64,000 nt of DNA. It comes from an uncultured Photobacterium sp. (lineage in GTDB: Bacteria > Pseudomonadota > Gammaproteobacteria > Enterobacterales > Vibrionaceae). The notes under the pieces were generated by a model. That model was not told the origin of the DNA, did not search any database, and worked only from the letters and a program-made list of their open reading frames with translations. Position numbers and translations under genes: made by a program. The stretch covers positions 62,001 through 126,000 of the forward strand of contig NZ_CANMZV010000007.1 in the NCBI RefSeq assembly GCF_947502415.1, given 5' to 3'. Every line of letters starts with the position of its first letter. Within the stretch, counting starts at the first letter, position 1. Below, in pieces: positions 35,569 through 44,046 of this stretch.

Positions 35569-35752
35569 GCTGGTATTCTTCTGCCTAGTATCAGATAGGG
35601 GCAGCCATCTTGGTTGCCTCGCCTGATTCTATGCTGAAAATATAATCACACCCGTCTCTTATGCTCTATGAAATCATCGGGTCTATTGATGATTTCAAAA
35701 ATTCATATTTCTTCAGTAGATTGTTTTTAAACTATTATAGAAAGGAGCCACT

Positions 35753-36244
35753 GTGATCCGTTTTATTCAGTTTTTGTTAGCCTGTTCAGTTTTAGCTGGA
35801 ATGGGGTATTTCATTTTGCACGACGTGGATCTGGTACAGGAAGAAAAGCATGAGAAGTACCAGTTCTTGTCTGTCATGTATAAGCCGGAGAGTGATGAAT
35901 ACAGAAATCTGTATGATTATCACGCGACGCTGGAAGAAGTGCCTTTGCCAGTCGGTACATGGGAATCTCAGCATGACCCTGACTTTCATTACTTATTGAA
36001 AGTTAACAGCAACGGCGGGTTTGTGCTCTCAATTAACCCCCATGCCAATGACCATTCTGAAGGGGCGGTAACCGGCGCATTGAATGTCACAGGGAAGGCA
36101 TATAAAGCCCATCATGTGGTTGGAACCGCTAAGCACTTCATTCCTAAAAGTGGCCACATTGTGGTGAAAAGTTTCTCTGGCAAGGAACTTCAGCTTGTTC
36201 ATCCTCAATCAATGAAGCCGATCATTTTCACTTTTGTCGGCTAA
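35753..36244 (+). CDS. Membrane-anchored hypothetical protein (163 aa)
   Basis: GTG start with AAGGAG upstream. An N-terminal hydrophobic helix (FIQFLLACSVLAGMGYFIL) anchors a periplasmic domain of about 140 residues, beta-rich by pattern. No family recognised. It lies 184 bp after the GH4 gene. Confidence 0.75.
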   Translation: MIRFIQFLLACSVLAGMGYFILHDVDLVQEEKHEKYQFLSVMYKPESDEYRNLYDYHATLEEVPLPVGTWESQHDPDFHYLLKVNSNGGFVLSINPHANDHSEGAVTGALNVTGKAYKAHHVVGTAKHFIPKSGHIVVKSFSGKELQLVHPQSMKPIIFTFVG

Positions 36245-36287
36245 CTGAATCCTTTGAAGTCAGTGTCATTGCCAGCTTAACCGATTA

Positions 36288-36737
36288 TCAGCTGGCAATA
36301 ACAACAAGGTGCATTAGGGCAACTAGCCCGGTCAGCCGGTTACGCATCGGCTGGTAACCTTCGGGTTTTCCTTCTTTTTCTATTTCACGGATCTTCATTT
36401 CAGCAAACCACACCGCGACAAAACCGAACAACAGCACCAGTACTGAAATTACATAGCTTTCCGGTGAATGCAGTAGTACTCCCCATGCGATCAGCGCAAA
36501 CAGATTACTCAACACTAGTGCGTTGCGGCTGAGCTTATGCTTGATGTGATCAATTGCATTTCCCCATAGGATCCCGGCAAGAAAACTCAATATCACCGCA
36601 CTGTAAGCGATAAACACCTTTTGGGCGCTAAGCCCGAACAGGGTTTTGTCAGCCCATATACACAGAATGCTGATGATAAATGGCAGTAATCCGAGGTAGG
36701 CAAGGCGTGACATGATTTTGTCTGGTGATTGATTCAT
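36288..36737 (-). CDS. DUF3429 membrane protein
   Basis: 149 residues with four to five predicted helices, including LGLLPFIISILCIWAD, YSAVILSFLAGILWGNAI and NLFALIAWGVLL, which matches DUF3429 (small integral-membrane proteins, unknown role). The RBS GAGGAGAA precedes the ATG. It is convergent with the preceding hypothetical gene. Confidence 0.85.
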   Translation of the reverse strand: MNQSPDKIMSRLAYLGLLPFIISILCIWADKTLFGLSAQKVFIAYSAVILSFLAGILWGNAIDHIKHKLSRNALVLSNLFALIAWGVLLHSPESYVISVLVLLFGFVAVWFAEMKIREIEKEGKPEGYQPMRNRLTGLVALMHLVVIAS

Positions 36738-37199
36738 GGTGTTCTCCTCGGTATGACATGACGCTATTTTTTATGGTTGGATATTTTAGAGAATAGCAGA
36801 GAGGTTTTTCATCCTTAATAAGAAAGAATGTTGAATGAATTTTGGACTTTAATTTGGTCAGATTACTGTTTAATTCGTTATTAAATTCAATTTAAGTGTG
36901 ACGGAGATCATGATAAGTGATGTGTTTTATCTTTAGTAAGGGAGAAATAGCTGTAAACTATAAAAGTTATATCGTCTGATTAACACTCGCAATAGTCATA
37001 TTTTTTGACATATAAAACCCTTATTGTTTATTTATAAGGGTTTTTATTTGTGTGAATTTGTCTAAACAAGTTTGTAGGAAATTGAGTTGGCTACGACGGA
37101 CACAGTGAGAGCTATATGGATTTGATGTAGTTATTAACAGTCAAAGCTTGTAGCTCTCACCTTAAATTAATCTTGTAAGTGTTTTATTAATTTTAAAAC
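36738..37199. other. Gene-free AT-rich region with two inverted repeats
   Basis: Hairpin AAAACCCTTAT / ATAAGGGTTTTT at 37014-37046 has a T-run on the plus strand. A long-loop repeat GTGAGAGCTA (37105-37114) / TAGCTCTCAC (37151-37160) follows. No plus-strand gene ends at the first hairpin, so it may end a small RNA or serve the minus-strand lipoprotein. Confidence 0.45.
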
Positions 37200-37334
37200 T
37201 TAGTGCTCGATGTCTCCGTGTTTGTCACGTTTTTCTACAATTTGGTCTGGTTCAGGTTGATAGGAGTTTTCATAGATACTTGGAGTGGAGCAACCAATCA
37301 TTAGTAGTGGTAATGCAAGTAATAATATTCTCAT
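37200..37334 (-). CDS. Small lipoprotein (44 aa)
   Basis: MRILLLALPLLMIGCSTP is a short signal with lipobox-type MIGC, followed by a charged mature part ending KRDKHGDIEH. GGGG stands seven bases upstream of the ATG. The mature part is about 30 residues. No family recognised. The open gene with a complete lipobox and an RBS supports a real product. Confidence 0.7.
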   Translation of the reverse strand: MRILLLALPLLMIGCSTPSIYENSYQPEPDQIVEKRDKHGDIEH

Positions 37335-38043
37335 GATTTTCCCCTTTTTGAATACACAAGTAAGGTTAGCATAGGATGTGTATTCTTCAATTTTACTCTA
37401 TATAGTCAGAGTGTTTGGTATCTATGGCATTTCAACATTGAACTTGTACTACTTGTTTTGTATGAGTTAAGCCTACTTATACAGTGAAGTCATAATGGAC
37501 CTTAAAGAATGAGGTCATGAAGACCGTAGTTTGGTACTTTGCTGTGAATATCACTTCGTGTTTAAAGGTAAATACTTGCTGTTATCTGAGATTTATTTAC
37601 TACATTTTTCTTATTTAATGTATTAATAAAGTAAAATTAAACGCGCAAACCCAAATAGTACCCATTTTCATCTACCTTTAGGTGGTTAAATTTCGTTCAA
37701 CATAATGCGTGACTAAAAAGTGAATAATAAAAAATTAAATAATCTGTCGTTGTCTTGAATACTTATTAGATGCGTTTTATTGATTTATGATTTTAATGAA
37801 TAATTCACCTATTGTAATAGCGTTAGTATTTGTTAGAGCTTTAGCTCTATTGTTGGGCTTGATGTTACTGCATTTTTGTTGATTGATTATTTATTTTGAT
37901 GGGGCTGTTTGTAGTTATTCATTTATCTAACGGTGGTGTGTTTACAAATTGATTGTGCGTAAAAATGCGTGCAATGTGTATATTATTCATTTTAATGAAT
38001 AAGGCTGATGCGATTTTTGTGATCTGAATATGGTTTTTTCAGT

Positions 38044-38068
38044 ACATGTAATGCAATTGATTACATGT
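38044..38068. promoter_or_regulatory. Perfect palindrome upstream of the porin
   Basis: ACATGTAAT, 7 bp spacer, ATTACATGT. It overlaps the CRP-like site by three bases. Confidence 0.55.
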
Positions 38069-38081
38069 GAAATCATTCACG
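38066..38081 (+). promoter_or_regulatory. CRP-like binding site for the porin promoter
   Basis: TGTGAAATCATTCACG: both conserved half-sites (TGTGA, TCACr) with the right 6 bp spacer, one base from perfect, 110 bp before the porin start. Confidence 0.65.
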
Positions 38082-38190
38082 TTTTGAATTATTTACCATT
38101 CAAACAGTTACTAGAAACTTGAATCTGAATCATTCTTTCGTTTAATGTTTTCCCGATTTTGAATACAAAAATATTTTCAGGAAAATAAAA

Positions 38191-39159
38191 ATGAAAAAAA
38201 CAATATTAGCAGTGGCATTGGCATCTTTATTTGTGGGTTCAGCTAGTGCTGCAACTGTTTATAAAAATGATAGTGGCGACAATTTAAAAGTGTACGGTGG
38301 CATGGAAATTGGTGGTACGTTTGTTGCTGATAAAGATAAAGGTGCTTTTAAATCAAATAAAACATATGTTGATGATTCATTTTTGACTATCGGTGCTAAA
38401 GGCCAAACGGGTGATATTTTCGCTAAATTTGAATTGGATGCAGAGCGTACAGATTGGACTGTAGATAACAATTTCCGACTTGTTATTGATAAAGCTTATA
38501 TTGGCTATAACATTGCGCCTAAACATTCTATCGAAGTAGGTCGAACAGATACAGCCTATGACCATTATGATGCATTCGGTGACTTTTCAAATGAGCTTGC
38601 AGCAGAAGTTTCAGAAGCTGGTGATCAGGACAATACGATTAAATATCGTGGCCAGTTTGGCAGTGTGAAAGTAGGTGTTTCACATTCACTAGAAGGTTGG
38701 GATGCAGAAACGGACGGTAAGGGTAAGGTTACTAAAGGTTATATTACTGACTCTCGTGAAGGAAAGGTAACGAATGGTTATGTTGGTTACTTCGCAGAAC
38801 AGTTTACTGTAATTGCTGCAGCTGAAACTGTTGATGATCGAGGCGAGCTTTACTCGTTACACGCTGAGGCAAGCTTCGATAAATTTGGTATCGGTGGCTT
38901 TGTTTCGTCTTCAGATAAAGAAAAAGACCAAGATGATTCAATGACTTATGTGCTTTCTGCTAAATATGGCATCACTGAACAGTTGACACTGCTGGCTGTG
39001 GGTAACGTTGTTGATCATGACCAAGACAAGAAAGATGACGAGTGGGTTGTTGTTGGTGGCGAATATAAATACGCCAAGAACGTTAAGCTAGCTGCTGAAA
39101 TTGCTGCAGGTGGCGAAAAAGGCACATTAGGTTACGTAAAAGCTTACTACTGGTTCTAA
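38191..39159 (+). CDS. Outer-membrane porin (general porin family)
   Basis: 322 residues with a 20-residue signal peptide (MKKTILAVALASLFVGSASA). Alternating beta-strand pattern (DNLKVYGGMEIGGTFV; FAKFELDAERTDW), periplasmic turns and acidic loops, and the terminal aromatic residue (AYYWF) required for Bam-mediated insertion. It resembles Vibrio OmpU-like porins, but substrate preference cannot be read. It is preceded by a CRP-like site and ended by a terminator at 39186. The following 5'-nucleotidase gene suggests a role in nucleotide or phosphate uptake. Confidence 0.9.
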   Translation: MKKTILAVALASLFVGSASAATVYKNDSGDNLKVYGGMEIGGTFVADKDKGAFKSNKTYVDDSFLTIGAKGQTGDIFAKFELDAERTDWTVDNNFRLVIDKAYIGYNIAPKHSIEVGRTDTAYDHYDAFGDFSNELAAEVSEAGDQDNTIKYRGQFGSVKVGVSHSLEGWDAETDGKGKVTKGYITDSREGKVTNGYVGYFAEQFTVIAAAETVDDRGELYSLHAEASFDKFGIGGFVSSSDKEKDQDDSMTYVLSAKYGITEQLTLLAVGNVVDHDQDKKDDEWVVVGGEYKYAKNVKLAAEIAAGGEKGTLGYVKAYYWF

Positions 39160-39185
39160 TACCGTTAAAAATATTCCTGCCTAAT

Positions 39186-39214
39186 AAAAGGCCTTCAAAA
39201 CGAGAAGGCCTTTT
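39186..39214 (+). terminator. Rho-independent terminator after the porin
   Basis: AAAAGGCCTTC, loop AAAACGA, GAAGGCCTTTT. Some read-through into the nucleotidase gene is possible because it lies only 32 bp before that start. Confidence 0.85.
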
Positions 39215-39245
39215 ATATCCTATTTTTTGTTTCAAGGTACTTACC

Positions 39246-40901
39246 ATGAATTACAAGACTCTCGCTTTATCTGCTTTAGCATTAGCTATTTCTACTGGAT
39301 GTTCAGCAGCAACACAAGATCAAGAAAATGCGTGGATAAAAGATAAAGAATATAAGATTACCATTCTTCATACTAACGATAACCATGGCCATTTTTGGCA
39401 CAATAAATATGGTGAGTTAGGTATGGCTGCGCGTGCAACCTTGATCAATGATATTCGTTCCGAAGTAAAAGCTGAAGGTGGCGAAGTATTATTATTATCT
39501 GGTGGTGATATTAATACTGGCGTTCCTGAATCAGATTTGCAGGATGCTGAACCTGATTTCTTGGGTATGAATATGATTGGTTACGATGCAATGGCAGTTG
39601 GAAACCATGAATTTGATAACCCACTTGAAGTACTTGCTCAACAAGAAGGCTGGGCTAAGTTCCCATTTCTTGCTGCGAACATTTACCATAATGGTGAACG
39701 TATGTTCGACGCATATAAAATCTTCAATAAGCAAGGTATTAAAATCGCAGTAATCGGTTTAACAACTGAAGATACGGCGAAAATCGGTAACCCGGAATAC
39801 ATTGGTGATGTTGAATTCCGTGATCCGAAAGAAGAAGCGAAGAAAGTGATCGCTGAAGTTAAGGCTGAACACAACCCCGATATTATTATCGCAGCTACAC
39901 ACATGGGTCACTATGATAACGGTAATCACGGTTCTAATGCGCCGGGTGATGTAAAACTTGCTCGTTACCTGAATGAAGGCGATTTGGATATGATCGTTGG
40001 TGGTCATTCACAAGAGCCTGTTTGTATGGAAGGTAATCACGAGGCTGCCGCTTATAAGCCTGGTGATGAGTGTAAGCCTGACCGTCAAAATGGCACCTGG
40101 ATTGTTCAGGCGCATGAGTGGGGTAAATATGTTGGCCGTGCCGACTATACCTTTAAAAACGGTGAGTTTAATTTAGAGTCTTATGATCTTATTCCGGTAA
40201 ACTTGAAGAAGAAGATTAAAAATAAAGACGGTAAAAAGATTCGCGTTTTGATTGAAGATGAAATTAAGCACGATCAAACTGTTTTTAATGCATTAAAACC
40301 GTTCCAAGATAAAGGCCAGGCAGCACTAAACGTAATTATCGGTAAGATTAATGGTGACCTGGTTGGGGAGCGTAAGATCGTCCGTAGTCAGCAAACGAAT
40401 TTAGGTCGCTTGCTTGCAACTGCTCATATGGAACGTGCTAAAGCGGATTTCGCTATTATGAATTCTGGTGGTGTTCGTGCATCGATTGCCGAAGGAGATG
40501 TAAGTTATAAAGATGTTCTGACGGTGCAGCCGTTTGCAAACATCATTACTTACGTTGATATGACGGGTAAAGAAGTACAGGATTACCTGAATGTTGTTGG
40601 TACGAAGTCTAAAGATTCCGGTGCTTATGGTCAGTTTGCCAACCTGTCAATGATCGTTGAAAACGATAAGGTAACTAACGTTAAGATTGGCGGCAAAGTG
40701 CTTAATGAGAAAGAAACTTATCGTTTCACGATTCCATCTTTTAACGCTGCCGGTGGTGATGGATATCCTAATATCACGTCACACCCTGCTTACGTAAATA
40801 CTGGCTATGTTGACGCAGAAGTACTGAAAGAGTACATCGAAGCAAACTCACCGCTAGACGTAAATAAATTCCAGCCAAATGGCGAAATCACATATAAATA
40901 A
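39246..40901 (+). CDS. nutA: 5'-nucleotidase / UDP-sugar hydrolase lipoprotein (UshA/NutA type)
   Basis: Extracytoplasmic enzyme that dephosphorylates nucleotides so that nucleosides and phosphate can be taken up. It has 551 residues. Lipoprotein signal (ALALAISTGCSA, Cys 19). Calcineurin-like domain with LHTNDNHGHF, GGDINTG, GNHEFD, THMGH and GGHSQEP. C-terminal 5'-nucleotidase domain with NSGGVRASI and FNAAGGDGYP for nucleotide binding. All metal ligands visible. Vibrio NutA has the same lipoprotein form. It lies 86 bp after the porin, whose terminator is between. Confidence 0.93.
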   Translation: MNYKTLALSALALAISTGCSAATQDQENAWIKDKEYKITILHTNDNHGHFWHNKYGELGMAARATLINDIRSEVKAEGGEVLLLSGGDINTGVPESDLQDAEPDFLGMNMIGYDAMAVGNHEFDNPLEVLAQQEGWAKFPFLAANIYHNGERMFDAYKIFNKQGIKIAVIGLTTEDTAKIGNPEYIGDVEFRDPKEEAKKVIAEVKAEHNPDIIIAATHMGHYDNGNHGSNAPGDVKLARYLNEGDLDMIVGGHSQEPVCMEGNHEAAAYKPGDECKPDRQNGTWIVQAHEWGKYVGRADYTFKNGEFNLESYDLIPVNLKKKIKNKDGKKIRVLIEDEIKHDQTVFNALKPFQDKGQAALNVIIGKINGDLVGERKIVRSQQTNLGRLLATAHMERAKADFAIMNSGGVRASIAEGDVSYKDVLTVQPFANIITYVDMTGKEVQDYLNVVGTKSKDSGAYGQFANLSMIVENDKVTNVKIGGKVLNEKETYRFTIPSFNAAGGDGYPNITSHPAYVNTGYVDAEVLKEYIEANSPLDVNKFQPNGEITYK

Positions 40902-40904
40902 TTA

Positions 40905-40934
40905 TAAGCCCCACTTTTAATAGAGTGGGGCTAT
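40905..40934 (+). terminator. Rho-independent terminator
   Basis: AGCCCCACT / AGTGGGGCT hairpin just after the nucleotidase stop. T-run weak (ATATT). Confidence 0.7.
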
Positions 40935-41006
40935 ATTGAGGCTGTTCATCTTCAGCCTCTCGCATTCACGCTTAAACCTCTTGCTAATATGCAAACGAAG
41001 AGTATT

Positions 41007-41927
41007 TTAGCTTACGATCTGAGCTAAGTGGCTATTGATGGCTTGTTCAGTATCGGCAAGCCACTGATACCTTTTGGTATAGAGTTTACGCTTCGTCTTT
41101 TTCAGCTCAGATGGATCTTTCCTTGGGGGATGTACAGGTAAGCGGAAAAGATATTTATCGACATTCTCGCCGCCATATTCATTCCACAAATCATCATAGT
41201 CGAAAGTCACGGCTTTACGCTTTGAGCCAATATACCTTATCGCTTGGTAAACGTGGCCTTTGTTCGACACGCCTTTTACCTCATTGATGTCCCAGGCTCT
41301 TGCAAGCATTAAAGCAACTTCAATCATAAGTGCTTTCGTACGTAAGCCATGAAGCGAACGCGTCAAGGTTCTGATTAGATCTTGTCGTTCGGATATCGAT
41401 TGGCTTGGTCCCTGGACCATTCCTATATACATAGCACGTTGATTTGTACCGGATACATTAAATGTCAGGGAATAGATGCTTTGATCTTCTTCATTAATCA
41501 GCTTGATCCCTAATCCGCCTTCTCTTCTTGAGCCGCGATATAAGTTGATTCGGTACTGGGAGCCTTTAGAGTCTTCAAAAGCAAAAATGGTCACCCCAGA
41601 GCCAGAGACAACAGCATTTGAATGTTGAGCGAAGACTTGGCTGATAAACTGGTAGTGTTCTTTTAAATGTTTTATTCGAGTAGCACTAGACCAGTTGACA
41701 CACAGGTATGGCTTCAGTGGCTTCTCAATGATGTCTGGATTGTTGCTCAAAACTGATTTTAGATCTTTGTTTTCAAAGACTTCAGCCATGGTTTTTATAG
41801 CCTTGCTGTTTGTGACACCCCATAGGCAAAATCGGGCATTTTTTCTGATTTTCTGTATGCCTTTTGAGTGGGGATGAACTTGACTGGCTAGTTTAGGTAA
41901 ACTTGAAATGTAACTAATAACGCTCAA
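41007..41927 (-). CDS. VirK/YbjX family protein (DUF535)
   Basis: 306 residues. The family is linked in enterobacteria to resistance to antimicrobial peptides and to virulence; its biochemical activity is unknown. Family-like segments include RINLYRGSRREGGLGIKLIN, IYSLTFNVSGTNQRAMYIGM, LHGLRTKALMIEVALMLA and DYDDLWNEYGG. The start is TTG with GGAAG seven bases upstream. No signal peptide. Confidence 0.87.
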   Translation of the reverse strand: MSVISYISSLPKLASQVHPHSKGIQKIRKNARFCLWGVTNSKAIKTMAEVFENKDLKSVLSNNPDIIEKPLKPYLCVNWSSATRIKHLKEHYQFISQVFAQHSNAVVSGSGVTIFAFEDSKGSQYRINLYRGSRREGGLGIKLINEEDQSIYSLTFNVSGTNQRAMYIGMVQGPSQSISERQDLIRTLTRSLHGLRTKALMIEVALMLARAWDINEVKGVSNKGHVYQAIRYIGSKRKAVTFDYDDLWNEYGGENVDKYLFRLPVHPPRKDPSELKKTKRKLYTKRYQWLADTEQAINSHLAQIVS

Positions 41928-42129
41928 AATAGACTTCCGGACATTTACTTTGCCTATAATAATACACCGTTTTTTACGGGTTGGAAGAGTGAAAATCCGC
42001 TACGGGAATATTTTATTTTGCTTTAAGATATAAACTTAATAAAATCAGTAAGATATTTTCGTATTGGTATGTGTGCAATTGTATTAATGCGAAGATATCA
42101 TTCGTGTCCAGATTGAAATCGGAAAAAGT

Positions 42130-42786
42130 ATGCGTTTACCTGAAGATTATGGTGATAGCCCTAAGAAAAATTTAGTCGCACCCAGTGACCGCCAGCATGT
42201 ATTGATGCATTGTTGCTGCGCACCTTGCTCCAGTGCCATGATAGAAGCATGCTTGTTTCACGGGATCCAGCCGACTATTTTTTTCTACAATCCAAATATT
42301 CACCCGGAAAAAGAGTATCTGAAACGAAAAAACGAGATCATTAAGTTTGCTCTCGTTCTTGGAGTGGATTTTGTGGATATGGATTACGATCCTAAGACCT
42401 GGTTCAAGGCAACGAAAGGCTATGAACATGAGCCGGAGAGAGGCAAGCGTTGTTTGCACTGTTTTCAGCTGAGGATGGAAAAGACGGCAAACTACGCTAA
42501 AGAGCATGGTTTTACTCACTTTACGACAACCTTAGCCAGCTCCCGCTGGAAAGATATTAATCAAATTCGGGAAGCTGGCCTGCTTGCCACATTGCAAACG
42601 GGTAATGTGGCCCAATATTGGGATCAGGACTGGCGAAAAGGTGGTTTATCGGCACGGAAAGACAGTTTGCTAAAGCAAATTGGTTTTTATAATCAGCAAT
42701 ATTGTGGTTGTGCCTATAGCCTGAGAGACAGTAATAAATGGCGTAAGGCAAAAGGTAGGCCGCTTATCAGTTTTGAGGATGAATAA
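42130..42786 (+). CDS. queH: Epoxyqueuosine reductase QueH
   Basis: Last step of queuosine (tRNA G34 modification) synthesis. 218 residues. Cysteine cluster MHCCCAPCSSA, central KRCLHCFQLRMEKTA and C-terminal YCGCAYSL supply the iron-sulfur cluster and metal ligands of QueH (DUF208). Many gammaproteobacteria use QueG instead, so the presence of QueH is notable. Start ATG with GGAAAAA upstream. Confidence 0.9.
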   Translation: MRLPEDYGDSPKKNLVAPSDRQHVLMHCCCAPCSSAMIEACLFHGIQPTIFFYNPNIHPEKEYLKRKNEIIKFALVLGVDFVDMDYDPKTWFKATKGYEHEPERGKRCLHCFQLRMEKTANYAKEHGFTHFTTTLASSRWKDINQIREAGLLATLQTGNVAQYWDQDWRKGGLSARKDSLLKQIGFYNQQYCGCAYSLRDSNKWRKAKGRPLISFEDE

Positions 42787-42862
42787 TCGTGGATCTTCAG
42801 TTTTTGCTGCTCTTTTCGATAAGTCTTATTAGTACAGAGAAATTAACAAGGACAATTGCTAC

Positions 42863-43381
42863 ATGGAGTTAGTATCCCCGTCACGTGAGTATGAAGATGT
42901 TTTCCTTGAGTTTCTGGATGACATTAAGCGATTTGACGCCCCTAATGCTGAGTTTTATGAACCGGCCTGCTCATCTTTCCCTAAATACGTGAAGTCTTTA
43001 ATTGATGAGTCCAGGGGCGTTAATCTGCCTAAAGGGTATGTTCCTTGTCATCATTACTGGTTTTTAAATGAACAAGGGAAAATCGTCGGTGTGCTTCGGA
43101 TTAGACATCATATTAATACGCCTTTCCTGTCCCATGAAGGCGGGCATATTGGTTACGACGTTGCACCGAGCTATCGTGAACAGGGTTACGGCACTCAAAT
43201 GCTTAAACATGGTCTGAGTAAGGCTAAGACATTGGGGCTGGAGCAAGTTTTGATCACCGCTGATGACGATAATATCGCATCAAGAAAGGTGATTGAAGCA
43301 AACGGTGGTGTTCTGGAGCAAGTCGTTATGGGGCGATTTTTTCCCTGTCTGGTTGCTAAGTACTGGGTTAAGTGTCACTAG
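42863..43381 (+). CDS. GNAT-family N-acetyltransferase
   Basis: 172 residues. Core GNAT pattern: VGVLRIRHHINTPFLSHEGGHIGYDVAPSYREQGYGTQML, with the acetyl-CoA pyrophosphate loop (REQGYGT), then ITADDDNIASRKVIEANGG. Substrate unknown. RBS AAGGA before the ATG. Follows queH by 76 bp and may share its transcript. Confidence 0.88.
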   Translation: MELVSPSREYEDVFLEFLDDIKRFDAPNAEFYEPACSSFPKYVKSLIDESRGVNLPKGYVPCHHYWFLNEQGKIVGVLRIRHHINTPFLSHEGGHIGYDVAPSYREQGYGTQMLKHGLSKAKTLGLEQVLITADDDNIASRKVIEANGGVLEQVVMGRFFPCLVAKYWVKCH

Positions 43382-44046
43382 GTTCCTGGAATTATCCTTT
43401 GGTTTCTCGCTGAGAGGCCAAGGGATAATTCAGTTGGTATTTGAATGTAGATAATAATTAAATTTTCGTGTAACAGCTTAATAGTATATTCGACTCGGTT
43501 AGCAAAAAATAACAAAAAGAATGAAAATATAAATTAGAGGGAGTTCACAGGTGAATGGTAATAGATATTATTGTTCGGGGGTATTTTCTGAAAGTGTATC
43601 TAAATGAATCAATCTTGTGTCTAATTCTTTCATGGTATTAATCAATGAGCGTGCTTGAATTGATTGGAGTGAATTCACAGTGATATGTAATTTACAAATT
43701 AAGCTTTAACGCTGGTTTGATTTAATGCTGCCTCTGTTTTTGTGCATTAAGTTATTGTTTTAGATGGTTTAAATATTGGTGGTGTTTGTCGGTGATATTA
43801 TTATCTAAAAATAAAATTATCTATTTTATTTGTTCCTTTTAGCTATTTTTAGTGCTTCTATGTTTGTTTGAATTATATGTTGGCTCCAATTAATGTTCGC
43901 GCTTAATAGAGCTTGCAATGAAATTTAACGGTTTAACAAAACTGGTATGAATACATTGCTAGAAATGGACTTTGTAATAACTCTAAAAGTAAATCGTTAT
44001 TAAAAGCCATCTGAAACCTAAGCGTAGTAAATCTTAAGGAGAACGA
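43382..44046. other. AT-rich intergenic region
   Basis: 665 bp with a long imperfect hairpin at 43388-43432 (GAATTATCC...GGATAATTC) after the GNAT gene, no T-run. An 18-codon GTG-start ORF at about 43550 with a fair RBS is too short to call. Nothing else seen. Confidence 0.4.

Larger units (their letters stand above)
37335..38190. other. Long AT-rich region upstream of the porin
   Basis: 856 bp with no recognised gene. It carries a palindrome and CRP-like site at 38044-38081, near the porin start. Confidence 0.5.

Noticed and set aside
43550..43610. 18-codon GTG-start ORF with a fair ribosome site
   Set aside because: Too short and without any recognisable feature.
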